Shown here in pieces: positions 12,598 to 12,907 of a DNA stretch of 12,907 nucleotides (position 1 is the first letter of the stretch; every line of letters begins with the position of its first letter). The notes beneath the pieces are model-generated. The model saw only the letters and a list, made by a program, of their open reading frames with translations. It was not told the DNA's origin and did not search any database. Position numbers and translations under genes: made by a program. The DNA lies in the NCBI GenBank assembly GCA_012514445.1, contig JAAZAI010000519.1, positions 1-12,907 on the forward strand, given 5' to 3'. This stretch comes from Lentisphaerota bacterium (lineage in GTDB: Bacteria; Verrucomicrobiota; Kiritimatiellia; RFP12; UBA3636).

Positions 12598-12907
12598 ATG
12601 ACCCGACCTTCGACACTGGAAAACCCGACACCCCCTTCAGCGCCTCGGCAGCGAACGCGCCGAATCCAGCTCGGCCGCGTGCCCATCGGCGGCGGCGCGC
12701 CCGTCTCCGTCCAGACGATGGCGGACACCGACACGCGCGACGTCGCGGCCACGGTGAACTGCATCCGCGAGGCGATGGAGGCGGGCTGCGACATCGTGCG
12801 CCTCGCCGTGCCGGACGCCGAGGCCGCCGCCGCCCTCGCCGAGATCCGCCGCCGCGTGGAAGGCGTGCCGCTCGTCGCGGACATCCACTTCGACTGGCGC
12901 CTCGCGC
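12598..12907 (+). CDS. ispG: 4-hydroxy-3-methylbut-2-enyl-diphosphate synthase IspG (GcpE), 3' end cut by window edge
   Basis: 103 codons are visible. IspG converts 2-C-methyl-D-erythritol 2,4-cyclodiphosphate to HMBPP, the penultimate step of the MEP isoprenoid pathway, using a [4Fe-4S] cluster in the cytoplasm. The N-terminal TIM-barrel opening is recognisable: IQLGRVPIGGGAPVSVQTM, TDTRDVAATV, then AGCDIVRLAVP and PLVADIHFDWRLA. The cluster cysteines lie in the missing C-terminal part. The ATG at 12598 is preceded by GCGACGTTTCC with no Shine-Dalgarno sequence; the first 20 or so residues form a short Pro/Thr-rich extension. It probably shares the rseP transcript, given the 26-bp gap with no terminator. 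Confidence 0.93.
   Translation, partial: MTRPSTLENPTPPSAPRQRTRRIQLGRVPIGGGAPVSVQTMADTDTRDVAATVNCIREAMEAGCDIVRLAVPDAEAAAALAEIRRRVEGVPLVADIHFDWRLA

Noticed and set aside
11012..12631. 539-codon minus-strand open frame opposite rseP
   Set aside because: Low-complexity Asp/Glu/His/Arg composition; the opposite strand encodes RseP with HELGH, two PDZ domains and LDGGH.

Overview
This is a GC-rich bacterial chromosomal window of mostly housekeeping genes packed on both strands, with two decayed spots. No rRNA, tRNA, CRISPR array, insertion sequence or complete defence island is visible. The likely host is a member of the PVC group (Verrucomicrobiota, Kiritimatiellota, Planctomycetota or relatives). 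This is inference from three things: a short NagA variant carrying a THLGNG motif, a Hanks-type kinase with a double zinc ribbon and extracytoplasmic helical repeats, and a general lack of Shine-Dalgarno sequences before start codons. No 16S or marker tree was available.

Left block, minus strand (1-5450). nagA (N-acetylglucosamine-6-phosphate deacetylase) has its own sigma70-like promoter. After a 132-bp gap holding a second promoter comes a tight three-gene run: an Aquifex-type aconitase, a THUMP-type rRNA methyltransferase and a penicillin-binding transpeptidase, with gaps of about 10 bp. The methyltransferase is split by a one-base deletion, and the transpeptidase runs off the left edge before its KTG motif. 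NagA (amino-sugar recycling) and the transpeptidase both touch cell-wall metabolism, but they probably belong to separate transcripts.

Centre (5451-8839, plus strand). A 512-bp spacer holds the nagA promoter, a 30-nt hairpin, a roughly 50-residue remnant resembling the C-terminal tail of an MmeI-like/type IIG DNA methyltransferase, a perfect 30-bp palindrome and a promoter with an extended -10. That promoter serves a 958-residue transmembrane Ser/Thr kinase. The kinase ends 9 bp from the convergent gene for an RluA-family pseudouridine synthase.

Right block (9725-12907). A repeat-rich spacer contains a 12-bp inverted repeat and two opposed arrays of a 7-bp repeat. It precedes an orphan vsr mismatch endonuclease gene that looks leaderless. 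Convergent with vsr is a truncated, frameshifted fragment of an apparent secreted-protein gene. Then come rseP, with its own promoter inside that fragment's upstream edge, and the start of ispG, a common rseP-ispG pairing that links envelope proteolysis and isoprenoid precursor synthesis. Two single-base frameshifts in one window raise the question of assembly error versus real decay.
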